From Curvularia sp. ZM96 (Eukaryota; Ascomycota; Dothideomycetes; Pleosporales; Pleosporaceae), in NCBI GenBank assembly GCA_022457065.1, contig JAJGBQ010000001.1:7316001-7380000 (forward strand): 64,000 nt of DNA. Reading direction: 5' to 3'. The position numbers and the translations under genes were made by a program. Position 1 is the stretch's first letter. Every line of letters starts with the position of its first letter. The notes beneath the pieces are model-generated. The model was given only the letters and a program-made list of their open reading frames with translations. It did no database searches and was not told the origin of the DNA. Of this stretch, positions 33,688 through 44,662 are shown in pieces.

Positions 33688-36600
33688 ATGTCTTCGTGTT
33701 TCTCGGTTCAGTCGGAGCACGCGTACTTTCACAATCCGTTGTCACAGGTTTCGAGCAAAGTAAATACGTCTGGCCAGGTTGCTGTTCGTTTCCATCATAA
33801 TCCAAAGCGACTTGAGCACTGGTTTAGGAATAAGCAACGCAGCTCAGTGAACAAGAAAGATAAAGCAAGTAAATCACAGCCTTCATATTCCCAAGATCAA
33901 TACTCGGCTCTGCCTCCACCACAACTCCACATTGCAATTCACATTTGCGGTTCTAGAGGAGATGTGCAGCCATTCATTCCAATAGCCAAGCTACTTCAAG
34001 CACCCCCACATAACCACCGCGTACGAATATGCACACATCCAGCCTTCAAGGATTTTGTCGTAAGTAGAACAATCTCCCCCCTCGCATCTGCACCTTGCCA
34101 GCGCGGCTCACGTGCCAAAGGAAAGCAATGGACTCGAATTCTTTTCTATTGGAGGCGATCCAGAAGCGCTCATGGCGTACATGGTGAAGAACCCAGGCCT
34201 GCTTCCAGGCATGGAAAGCATCAAAGCTGGAGAGATAAGAAAGAGGCGTAAAGAGATGGCTGCAATACTCGAAGGAACATGGCGAAGTTGCATCGAGGCC
34301 GGTGATGGACTAGGACCCAAGATCACCGCATTGGACGTGGATAGCCCTAAGAGCCTGTTTCTTGCGGATGTTATCATCGCCAACCCGCCATCCATGGGTC
34401 ATATTCATTGTGCGGAAAAGCTGGGGATACCTCTGCATATTGTCTTCACCATGCCGTGGTCACCGACAAAAGCTTTTCACCACCCATTAGCAGCCATGGA
34501 ATACGGCGACATTGATAAGTCTCTTGCAAACTACACCAGCTTCGCCGTAATGGAGCTCATGACCTGGCAAGGGTAAGAGTTGGACTGCATCAACTTTAGC
34601 ACACGATTCAGGATTCAAAACGCTGACTGCACTAGACTTGGGGATCTCATTAACAAGTTCAGAACCCACACATTGAAGCTTGATATAGTAGGAACTATAG
34701 CCCATTTTAAAGCTTTGCCGAGGCTGACCGTTTGGCGTGCTACAGATAAGCCCATTATGGGGTTTTCAGCTACTCCATAGGCTAAAAGTGCCTCACTCGT
34801 ATCTCTGGTCCCAAGCTCTCATCCCTAAGCCTGCAGATTGGCCTGCATACATCAACATAACCGGTTTCTCGTTCTTGAAGGCGGGCTCATCTTACTCCCC
34901 GCCCGACGATCTCGTTGCATTCCTTGAGAACGGTCCTACTCCAATATACATTGGCTTTGGATCTATCGTCGTGGATGACCCTGCCCACCTATCTGAGCTT
35001 GTTTTTGAATCTATCAAGCTAGCTGGGGTACGCGCTATTGTTTCAAAGGGCTGGGGAGGCATAAGTACTTCCAGAGTGCCTGAGAATGTCTACATGATTG
35101 GGAACTGCCCTCACGTAAGTATATCAAACTCACCAACCAGAACTTCCGAAAATGGCGACTCATACATGTGCAGGACTGGCTCTTCCAACACGTCTCCTGC
35201 GTCGTTCACCATGGAGGCGCGGGCACAACAGCAGCAGGTATCGCGCTCGGCAAACCCACTGTTGTGGTGCCTTTCTTTGGCGACCAGCCATTCTGGGGAC
35301 AAATGATCGCCAAAGCAGGCGCGGGTCCAAAACCCATCCCCTACAAGCAGTTGACGTCGCAAGAATTGGCCGAAAGTATCAAGTTTGCGTTAAGACCTGA
35401 GGTTGGCATCGCTGTCAAGAACATGGCGTCCCGCATTGCAGAAGAGGATGGGGCGACCGAGACAGTGCATGACTTTGAGCGCGCACTAAGGATAGATGAC
35501 ATGAGATGCCACATCTGCCCTGATCGCCTCGCGGTGTGGAAAGACAAGAAGTCTGGGCTTCACCTCAGTGGACTCGCTGCTTGTGTGCTGGCCAAGCAAA
35601 GACTTATACATCCGAAACAACTACGATTGTGGGTGTCATTCTCATTGTTATACCCGGGAAATATTTGAAAAAAACTGACTTGTTGTAGGCTTCGCCACAG
35701 ACATTGGTGTAAGACCGCATTCACAGATTCCAGGATACACATGCTAACAAGGAGAAAGATGTCCACGAAGGCGCCGAAGCCCCTCTCATCGGTGTCGCAG
35801 CTGCAGCCTCCAGCTGCTTTACCAACCTTGCCATGAACACATCAGACTTCTCCCACCGCCTGAAGAAGAAAGATTCTCAAATCACTCTCCCAGCAACGAT
35901 GAAAGAAGCAACTGACGACCAAACCCAAGACCAACCCATAACCTCTGCTCATCTATCCAAACTAGCAAACAGAATGGCTTGTAAATGCTACGAAGACAAC
36001 TGGCAAGCAAACTTCGAAACCTCGCCTGAACCACGAGGAACAGCAAAGGTTCACGCTCTGCTGGCTGCTAGGCAGGCCGAGCAAGGACGCGCCTCCCAAG
36101 TAGCCAGCGCAACGCTTCACTACGCCGGAGACCTGACTAAGACGGGTCTGAAAGGTAGATTTCGCGCTTATTCAAGCCAATGATTTCTTTCGGCATTCAA
36201 GACCATACTGACTATAAAATCAGCACCAGTAGCCTTCTTCTACAACGTAGCCAACGGCTTCCGCAATCTACCTTCCTATTACATCACCAACGAAGAGCAT
36301 CGGCGACGCGACGAGATTGTCGGTCTAAGCAGCGGACTCAGTGTCGCTGGAAAGGTTCGTCTCATGACTTCTTCAAAAGATACAGCAGCAAAGTAGCTTT
36401 TTTTTTCTGACAACATACTCAATGTTTCTAGGAGCTCGGTCTGGGCATCTATGAAGCCTTCAGCGGCCTGGTAAAGCATCCGTATCTCGGCGCTAAGCTC
36501 GAAGGACCACTGGGCGTTCCAAAGGGTCTGGGACGAGGCGTGTTTGGATTCAGTTGTCATACGTTAGCTGGTAAGTCGCCTCAAGCTTCGAACTCTTCAT

Positions 36601-36843
36601 TCTCAAAGACAGTTTTGCTTTCTTTTCTAACACGGAATAATAGCTATCTGGGGTTTACCCGGGTATACGCTCAAAGGCGTCGAGTGTGCGCTGTCGAAGG
36701 ACAGTCTTACGGCACTACAGGCGGAATTGTATCTGATTAGGCTGCGGCAGGGCGTGCACGACTTGATGGAGGCGACGCCGGAGGAAAGAGATAGAGTGAT
36801 TACTGTGTGGAATACCCTACAGAGTTCGAGTCAGAGTAGCTAG
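33688..36843 (+). CDS. fungal GT1 glycosyltransferase (sterol glucosyltransferase-like) with C-terminal extension
   Basis: Ten exons: 33688-34059, 34121-34572, 34636-34687, 34746-35114, 35174-35628, 35689-35708, 35759-36154, 36224-36354, 36432-36570 and 36644-36843, coding 861 residues. It is related to UDP-glucose:sterol glucosyltransferases (Atg26/UGT80) but lacks their GRAM/PH part. N-lobe: ICGSRGDVQPFIPIAKLL and FFSIGGDPEALMAYMVKNPG. C-lobe: IYIGFGSIVVDDP, then HHGGAGTTAAGIALGKPT and FFGDQPFWG, the sugar-nucleotide site. Beyond about residue 600 a fungal extension ends in a Gly-rich stretch (GPLGVPKGLGRGVFGF, IWGLPGYTLKGV), similar in style to the C-termini of Vps13/Atg2 lipid-transfer proteins. 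Exon 6 is 20 nt and restores RHRHWYVHEGAEAPL. The first exon may be extended upstream; the ATG at 33688 is the first supported one. Confidence 0.82.
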
Positions 36844-38029
36844 GAGGAGCTTGCATACTTTACATTTTGAAATTCCTGTTGGGTAAGATTAGACGGCTTC
36901 ACGCAACTATATTACTGGGATAATTTAATGTATACTCCACACTTTCCGGGTCAAAAACAGTCAGAAGATCTACACGTTGTCTGTGCAGCTTGCACTTGCC
37001 ATGTGCGTCCTCACATAAGAAGTAGCCACTGTGGAGAGGTCGACTTTCCTACTGAATCAATCCCGTATCAATGTACAGTAAGATATCGAGTGATATGCCG
37101 AATGGGGAACAGACAGATAGATACTAGTCGGAAGAATTATCCTAACGATAAGAAGTATGATATACATTCAACTTAATCCTGCACCTTCGATTATCTCAGA
37201 GCCCATTGATGCAGCATGCTCTAATCCAAGCCCAGCTATAACAGAAGTAAAAGAGAGAAGAGTAAAGGAGAAGTAAGCTGATAGCAGCGCTTGTACAATA
37301 AGACCCGAAGTCGACGCCTACGCCTACGCCTACTGATGCGCAAGAGAGGCAAGGAAGTGAAGAAGAACAAGAAAAGACAACAACAAGTCTTGATAGAAGA
37401 GAACGGACAAGGTCATTACTGAATCATCCATCCCGAGTCCCCAAGAAAAATATGTTCAGCATCCAATTTCACAGTAAAAGTCCGTAGGAATCCTGGGAAG
37501 AAAGAATCGTCGTCAAGATATACCAGATGTCGAGCTAATTTAGAGCATGCCGGTGAGGGCAAATGGTCGATGTAGAGTCCAGAGAGGGAGAACTCGATAC
37601 GATGCAGAAGAGGCTTGGGGAGCATAGACTTCCAGATTGCCTTCTGCTCGTCGAGTTTCTGCCTCCCCTGGTCTTCGCCTAACAGTCCAGCACTGAACCG
37701 ACACATGCTTCGCAAGAGCAGCGGTGCCAAGGCTAATGGGTAACGTAGCCGGCTCTTTTTGGGTATTTGTCTATGTGCTCGATTTGCTGTGTCCATGGCC
37801 CTTGAACAGGGCATGGCGACACTGTTGTCTTGACTGCCCGGTTCCTTCAATCTGGATTTCCTCCGTACGCGGCGCTGCTGGGCGACGTCGCGTATGTTCG
37901 ATTCGGCTGTTTTTGCGGCACCATCCGCAGCTTATAAGACATATGCTTTTGCAGTACCAATATGTTCCTCGCCAAGTTTGCAGATGAAGAGCACAGAGTA
38001 CTGCACGTACTCTATGCCCAAGCTCAAAG
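36844..38029. other. gene-poor stretch, about 1.2 kb
   Basis: This lies between the 3' ends of the glycosyltransferase and the convergent phosphatase gene. It contains a short GCCTAC tandem run at 37314-37333. A minus-strand open frame is listed separately. Confidence 0.5.
37416..37850 (-). other. possible short hypothetical open frame
   Basis: The frame is open over 145 codons, with internal ATGs, for example the one opening MDTANRAHRQIPKK. The C-terminal half (KLARHLVYLDDDSFFPGFLRTFTVKLDAEHIFLGD) has a protein-like mix. No domain is recognised and upstream exons could not be linked. It may be chance sequence in a 3' flank. Confidence 0.22.
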
Positions 38030-39742
38030 TTAGTAGCTTTGAGGTGCGTAGTGTGCGGGCTGTGAGACTTGGTCAGTATTGCTTTGATGCAAAATTACAG
38101 GAAGCTTGGGTGCGATACGTACTGGTGAATTGAGCATGCTCTGACGCTTGTTTCTGCTCTTTTTTATGTGGCTCTTCAGCGCGCTCGAGTCGAGAGGCTT
38201 GAGGAGCTCGAAACTGCAGAGCAATTCGCCTGAAACCGACATGACGGCACCCCAATTGTCAAATTCGCCGCAATACTGTCAAAGGTCAGCCATGTTTTGA
38301 GTCGACAAAATACAAGCATGACTTACGTTTGGCGCTGAAAACACAGTCACCAATAACCTGTCGGTAAAGAACTCGTAACCATCCTCCACGACCATGTGGG
38401 CTCTGCAAACCAGGTCGAAGTCGTGTCGCGCGAGGAACTCCATAATGACCTTTTTTCCAAAGCAGTAACTAACTCCCCGTTCGTTGGATTCCCAATCGTT
38501 CTCCATGTCGGCTGGATCACTCCATAACAAGTCATTGAGCAAACCATAGTCCGGTACATCTGTAGGTCGTGCAATCTGCCTAATATCATCCATGTGGGAC
38601 AGACTAGGTGACAGTCCTCCATGTACGCAAAAGATCTTTTGGGCTACAATGGCCGCAATAGGCAGTGTATTGAAGGTGTCGACAAAGGCCTTCCAGACCT
38701 TGATGTTGCATCTCCTCTTGCATTCGTCGTAGAAGCCGTAGACGCGAGTGACGTTTGCGCATTCGTGGTTGCCGCGTAGGAGGAAAAAGTTCTCGGGGAA
38801 CTTGAGCTTGTAGCAGAGAAGTAAGAGAATGGTTTCCAGACTCTGCTTGCCGCGGTCGACATAATCGCCGAGAAACAGGTAGTTGGAGTTGGGTGGGAAG
38901 CCGCACATCTCAAACATGCGAATCAGGTCAGTATATTGTCCGTGGATATCGCCAACGATTTTTACAGGCGCAGCGAGTTCGAGCAGAGCAGGCTGGCTCA
39001 AGAAAACCTCGCGGGCTGCTGAGCAAATGGCGAAGATCTCAGCGTTCTTCAAGCTGACCGTTTTGGTGACCTTTCCGGCATATGCCGCGTCGAGCAGTCG
39101 CTGAATCATGTCGTCAAGATCCATTGTCTTGAGCGCGCTGATCTCCATGGGCGAGCCCGAGCCATCTGTAGGCGCGGCTGGCTCTGGCAACCTGGGAATG
39201 GGCTGACCTTTCTTCTGCAGAATCGACTCGCCTGGTTGAGCAGAGGCTGAAGGTTGCGCGGTTCCTGTAGGCGGGGCATCGGAAACATGGTCGACCTCGC
39301 CAGTTCGCTGAGCTTTTGTGACGCCTTCGTGTCCTGTTCCCACGGTTGCACCATGGACAGGCGAGGGCGGTGCTTGTGGTTCGTCTGCGTCGGATTCGGG
39401 CTTTTCTGTGGCTTCAGTCGAGCCGTCGGCGGGGGGAGAGGCGGGAGGCGGAGCGGGGGCTGAAGCTATGGAGTTGCGCCGTGAGCCCTTGGACTTTGTG
39501 GAAGCAGCATCCGACTTGTCCACCTTGCCGTTGGCGTCGCTGATGCCGGAAACCGAGTTTCGTGGGCTGTCGGACTTGCCCGTGCCGGGAATCTTATTTC
39601 GCAGCGAGTTGCGTAGCGAGCGAGTTGAGTCCTTGGTGTCTGATCTCTCAAAAGAGCGGTAGTATTCGCGACCCAGAGGAACGCCGTCGGCACCGCCCTT
39701 GTCACCCTTCTTGTCCTTGCTGCTGGACTGCTGGTTGCCCAT
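38030..39742 (-). CDS. ppz1: serine/threonine phosphatase Ppz (PP1-like)
   Basis: 532 residues from exons 39742-38327, 38275-38123 and 38059-38030. Ppz phosphatases regulate monovalent cation balance, cell-wall integrity and salt tolerance in fungi. The start MGNQQSSS is a classical N-myristoylation signal, in a good context (CCACCATGGGC). Residues 20-200 are a disordered Ser/Pro region typical of Ppz. The catalytic domain (about 205-510) has all PPP metal-site motifs: GDIHG (264-268), GDYVDRG (292-298), GNHE (324-327) and, after splicing, SAPNYCGEFDN. The last exon of 30 nt gives the terminal PAHYAPQSY after the family motif KSRNKRQSMLNSP. The tail is lost if either 3' intron is missed. Confidence 0.95.
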
Positions 39743-41366
39743 GGTGGCTGCAGGTGGCGAGGCTACGCAAGCTTGTGTGTCGAGGGCGGATAATGTGTAT
39801 GTTTATTTGGTGGAAACGCTAGGTCCTTCTCACATGAAACAGGGAAGAAGCGGCGGCCGGGTTGCGAGGCAAGTGCAGGACCAAGCCGATGGTAGCCTCG
39901 CTGGCTGTGTCTCGAGCCGGTGGGAGCGATGACGCCAGGCGTCGGAGCAGATAGCAGGGTGGTTGTCCGTATCAGTGTCGTGTGCAGCAAGAGGCTGAGG
40001 CCGTGTTAGGGCGGCCGGTAGAGGCGAGCAAGAAAAGAAAGGAAGCGGGCCTCCGTCGGCGCAGTCGTGATCTGCCTGGACAAACCGGGGCAGACGAGGC
40101 TAGGCAGGGCGACGGGGGAGCGGTCGTCTTCCAGCGTGCGCGCCAGATCGGTGGTGGGCAGCGGCAGTGGTAGTGGCAGTAGGCAGGCGGGTGGTTTGGG
40201 CAATGCTCATGGGCCCGGGCTTAGGCAACGATGATAACGATGATTTCGAGCGCTATGCAGGCTAGCAGGGCGGGGGAAGCGATGTCAGCCGCAACGTCTA
40301 GTCGACGTAGCCTCTGCCGTGTCGTTGAATGGCAGCGTTGGGTGTCGTGTTAGCGGGCAGGCGAACGCTGACTAGTACGAGCCCGGGCGGCCGCGACGGC
40401 GCCGCGATAATCCACGCAAGCGGGGCTGTAGCGTACGGTGCGGTGCTGCGACTGACCAAGCACAGTGGCGTCAGCACACAGAGCAAACGGCGGGCGTTGC
40501 GGTTGTACGCGGGCAGGGCGACAAGCGTGCGAGAGGGCGTGAGGCTGAGAAGAAGAAGAGAAGGACTGAGAGAAAACAGTTGCCAGCCCAGCTTCGACCG
40601 CAACGCCTCGCCAAGACCTTGGGCCAGGATGACTGCGCCTTGCATCAGAGAGCCTCTGGGCACCCAACTATCACCACTCCACCACCACCACCACCACCAA
40701 CATGAACATACATAGAGTATTGCCGTGCGCTTGCTCTGCCCGCCAGCTAGTGCAACGGCAGGCCAGCTATACCCCGTCGCATTTTGCTCTGTAACTTGTG
40801 CAACTTGAGTGCAACCAAAAAGGCGCTTCAAAGCCTCGATACCGCTCGCCCACCCCCGCCAGCGACATCATGGGTCCACTGTCAGCAGTCCGCACGAGCC
40901 TGCGGCACAGGCAGTCTGGCGGACGCTTTTCTGGGCACCTGGTACAAACACGTCCTAAATCCTACTCGGCATGTCCTGCCTATGCGGCAATTTTCTCATC
41001 CGCTGCCCAAGGGGGAACTGGTCATCAGGCTCCTCTGCACGCACACGCCACATGTTTCAAGCGAGCCGTTTTTTCAAAAAACAAATCACCACTTTGGTTC
41101 CACACCGACATTTTGGCTTCATGGCACTATATGCTCCTCCATCTGTGGCCTCAGGTCGACCCTCCAAGCCCTGGCGCCAAGGGCGGAACTCTTGGGTACC
41201 CTAGTCCTCTGCTCCCGTGCCTTGGTCCCACCCTCTTCACTGCGAAGCTGCTCTAGACCATGCAGCTCCACTGACTCTACATCTCCATTGATTACTTTCG
41301 TCATGCCCTTTACAGCCTGGTACCTAGATTGACATGGATAGCCTGGCAGCCTAGTTAGCACCTGCA
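39743..41366. other. intergenic region, about 1.6 kb
   Basis: This is the upstream region of the phosphatase and the 3' flank of the aldehyde dehydrogenase. The sequence is purine-rich on the plus strand near 39840-40600 and contains a CCA trinucleotide run at 40679-40699. Long frames on both strands overlap each other and look Arg/Pro/Ser-rich without motifs. A long regulated 5' UTR for the phosphatase would fit. Confidence 0.55.
40679..40699. repeat. (CCA)n microsatellite
   Basis: About seven CCA units in a row lie in the intergenic region upstream of the phosphatase gene. Confidence 0.85.
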
Positions 41367-43161
41367 TCATATGGTACATACGACAGTCCGACTTGCCTTT
41401 TTGTGTGTGTATGCCTCCAGTCCAGCTTCACCTAGCTCCTTTCCAATTCCGCTTTGCTTGACGCCTCCAAATGGAACGCGCAAATCAGAGTCGTTGCTCG
41501 AATTGATCCAGACCATGCCTGCTTCGATTCGTCTGGCCACGCGGTGGGCCTTGGTAATGTTCTCTGTGAATACCGCTGCACCGAGACCGTATGTCGTGTC
41601 GTTCGCGCGTCTTATAGCCTCCTCCTCTTCCTTGAACGAGCTGATGACGACAAACGGGCCAAACACCTCCTCACGGTAGATCTTCATTGTATCCTTTACG
41701 TCTGTGAAGATGGTGGGTGCAATAAAAAAGCCCTTGCCGCCCACGTTCTTGTACGCCTCTCCACCAGCAACTAGCGTGGCGCCCTCTGATTTACCAGCCT
41801 CGACGTATGAGAGAATACGTTCAAATTGCGCCTTGGTCACCTGTGGCCCTTGGAATGTCTCGTCCTTGAAGGGATCTCCCACAACAGATGTCGTCTTGAC
41901 ATGCTGCTTGAAAGCTTCGACAAACTTGTCGTAAATTCCCTCCTGGACAAGCACCCTGGACGTTGCAGTGCATACTTGACCTTGGTTGTACCTGAACACA
42001 TTAGTAAAGCACTGCTAGGTCAGAAAAAGAAGGCTTACATGATACCAGTATGCGTCCACTTGACTGCTTGGCCAAGGTCCGCGTCGTCGAAGATAACCAG
42101 CGGCGACTTTCCTCCAGTTTCGAGTGTGATGTTCTTCATTGTGCCTGCGGCCATCTTCATGATTTCTTTTCCGGTGGCCGTTGATCCAGTAAAGGCAATC
42201 TTGTCAACATCAGGATGCTGGGTTAGCGCAGCACCGGCCTTCCTACCCTCTCCGTTGAGGAAGTTGACCACACCTGGAGGGAAGCCAGCTTCCTTGACGA
42301 GGTATCCAAGATACAGAATAGAAAGGGGTGTCTGTTCAGCCGCTTTCATGACTACCGTGTTACCAGTGCAGAGGGCAGGTCCAAGCTTCCAGGCCGCCAT
42401 AGCCAGAGGGAAATTCCATCTGGTCAGTCAGCTTTTTGCAATTGCTTGTACACCGAAAATAGGACGACATACGGAATGATTTGCCCACAGACACCGACTG
42501 GCTCTCGGACGGTGTATGCTAGCTTAAGCGGTGAGGTGTTGATGACGGTACCGTGGATCTTGTTGGCATATCCTGCGTAGTATTTGATGACGCCGACGAC
42601 CTCACTCAAGTCATCATTGAGCGAGACCTGGTAGGGCTTGCCGTTGTCCCATGTCTCAATCGTGGCCAGGGTCTCTCTGTGCTCATCAATCAATTGAGCA
42701 AACTTGTACAACATGTCGGCACGAGCATTCGAGTCCATGTCACGCCATTCAGGGTTGTGGAGAGCTTTGCGTGCGGCTGTTACCGCAATGTCGACATCTT
42801 CCGGGCCAGCCGCATAGACAGAAACAATCTCGCTCTCATCCCTAGCCTTGCATTAGCTGATCTTACACGGCACAGACAAAGGGGGGAGGGCATACGTTGG
42901 GTTGATGGTGGAGATGGTCTCCCCTGACTTTGACTTGACAAACTCATTGTTGATGAAGAGGCCTCTTGGCTGTTTGTATTTGCGGCCGTTTGGCGCAGTG
43001 AGCTCCGCAAAGAGGTCAGACATGTTGTTCTGAGTAGTATAAAACTTCCAAGTCGAGCACAGACTAGTTCTCGGAACCCTGTATACGGATGGTCTTGATA
43101 AAGAAAGCGAAGTGTGAGGGCGAATTGAAAGCCGGGTCAAGGCGGAGTAGAGACAGGACAT
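41367..43161 (-). CDS. NAD(P)-dependent aldehyde dehydrogenase
   Basis: Oxidises aldehydes to acids. Exons are 43161-42896, 42841-42473, 42419-42039 and 41991-41367, in frame, giving 546 residues. Landmarks are PRGLFINNEFV, WDNGKPY, IIPWNFPLAMAAWKLGPAL across intron 2, AFTGSTATGKEI (cofactor loop), LETGGKSPL with the general-base Glu, and MYNQGQVCTA across intron 3 with the nucleophile Cys346. The end FGGVKQSGIGKELGEAGLEAYT is typical. Translation could instead start at Met47 (43023, MSDLFAEL), giving the usual 500 residues and Cys300. The first 46 residues are rich in Arg and Ser without acidic residues (RLSIRPHTSLSLSRPSVYRV), as in mitochondrial presequences. Both forms may be made. Confidence 0.93.
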
Positions 43162-43671
43162 GTCTTATATAGATGAGGGGGGTGGCTGGCTAGCTACACG
43201 TTGCAGAGGTGTGGTTGCGCCTACCTGTGATGATTGACGGCTCTGCTATCGGCAGCTGTGGACCCCGCGATGAAGCCGCTGGAGCTAGCCGATCGCATAC
43301 AACTGCCTCTTCTAGACGGCTGCATTGTATCTTGATTCCGCTGTGGCTTCTCGGTCAGCACTATACTGCTACGTTACCAGACTGTGTGCTACCTCGTCCT
43401 ACAATGAGCGCACCCACAAGCACGCTGGTCGGAGAAAGCTTCCAGCAATCGTGGTGCTCGGCCGCCCGTCATTGGCAGACAGCAGCGGAAGCTACCCCAC
43501 CTTGCTTCCACCGCACGTCATTGTACATGTCGACCTTCAATCTCTCCCCCCGCACGCCGATCTCTGTGCACAGAAAAAAAAATAGAGCAGCCCTGCTTGT
43601 GGCCATCTGCCTAGCGCCCAGTTAAATTCACGGAAGCCGCTAGAGAAAGGGAAATCCACAGAACCACCAAA
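43162..43671. promoter_or_regulatory. divergent upstream region, aldehyde dehydrogenase / NTMT1
   Basis: 510 bp between divergent start codons. No other gene is supported. Confidence 0.4.
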
Positions 43672-44547
43672 ATGTCAGCAGTCAAGAAGAGAACCGTAAA
43701 GGTCCGCGTGCTCAAACTATCACAGATTCTCTCCAAGGTTCCCCTCCTCCTCATTCGCCCGCATTCCATAATGGACATGACCAGCGACCCACCATTTGCC
43801 CCGTCCCACGACGCCGAGCGCCCCGATGCCTCAATCGACGTCGCTCACTCGCTCGAGTACTGGAATAGCGTCTCGGCCGATGTGAACGGCATGCTTGGCG
43901 GCTTTCCTCAGACCTCACGCATCGATTTGCAAGGCTCTTCCAATTTCCTAACCAAACTGCGTCGTGGCAGAGCGCAAGCAGCATCCAAGGACCCTCTGCC
44001 GCCGTTGCAGCGTGTGGCTGACTGTGGCGCGGGCATTGGCCGCATCACAAAGGGCCTGCTGCTGGGCGTGAGCGAAAAAGTCGATATCGTCGAGCCCGTC
44101 AAGAAGTTCACCGACGAGCTAGTGCAAAGCTTGGCCGACGAGGAACAAAAGGAGGGAAGAGGCCAGTTGGGCGAGATCATCAACCTGGGCCTGCAGGATT
44201 GGGTCCCCGAGCTCGGCGCCTACGATGTCATCTGGAACCAGTGGTGCCTTGGACACTTGACCGATGCACAACTGGTCGTCTACCTGCAGCGGTGCAAGCA
44301 AGGGCTCAAGCCAGCGACAGAAGGAGACAATCCAACCAGAAGCTGGATCATAGTCAAGGAGAACATGTCGACAGACATCAGGCACAAGGACATTTACGAC
44401 GACGAAGACTCGAGCGTCACGCGCTCCGACGCAAAGTTCCGTACGCTCTTTCAGAAAGCAGGACTCAAGATTGTTGCGACAGAGCAGCAGAAAGGCATGC
44501 CAAGAGAGCTGTTTCCCGTGCGGATATACGCACTCAGGCCAGAGTGA
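43672..44547 (+). CDS. tae1: protein alpha-N-terminal methyltransferase (NTMT1/Tae1 family)
   Basis: Single-exon gene of 291 residues. The family methylates the alpha-amino group of proteins beginning X-Pro-Lys after Met removal, such as ribosomal proteins. Visible features are the AdoMet-binding GAGIGR (119-124), DIVEPVKKF at the end of strand 2, and the family motif VIWNQWCLGHLTD, followed by IIVKENM and RSDAKFRTLFQKAGL. The substrate-facing segment EYWNSVSADVNGMLGG (62-77) is also typical. The first 33 residues are basic and hydrophobic and absent from most relatives; Met34 (43771) could be the true start. The 3' end lies 115 bp from the convergent Med8 gene. Confidence 0.92.
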   Translation: MSAVKKRTVKVRVLKLSQILSKVPLLLIRPHSIMDMTSDPPFAPSHDAERPDASIDVAHSLEYWNSVSADVNGMLGGFPQTSRIDLQGSSNFLTKLRRGRAQAASKDPLPPLQRVADCGAGIGRITKGLLLGVSEKVDIVEPVKKFTDELVQSLADEEQKEGRGQLGEIINLGLQDWVPELGAYDVIWNQWCLGHLTDAQLVVYLQRCKQGLKPATEGDNPTRSWIIVKENMSTDIRHKDIYDDEDSSVTRSDAKFRTLFQKAGLKIVATEQQKGMPRELFPVRIYALRPE

Positions 44548-44662
44548 CCACAGGTCATGCAATTTTGATACCCAAATATGTATGCATTAAATGTACAATA
44601 GAGCAACCAATCGACGTTTACCCTCGTTACCTTGAACACCGATGATTCTTTCATGACCAGCT

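Noticed and set aside
40298..40831. 177-codon minus-strand frame and an overlapping plus-strand frame
   Set aside because: Both are Arg/Ser/Pro-rich by base composition, overlap each other, and show no domain or start context.
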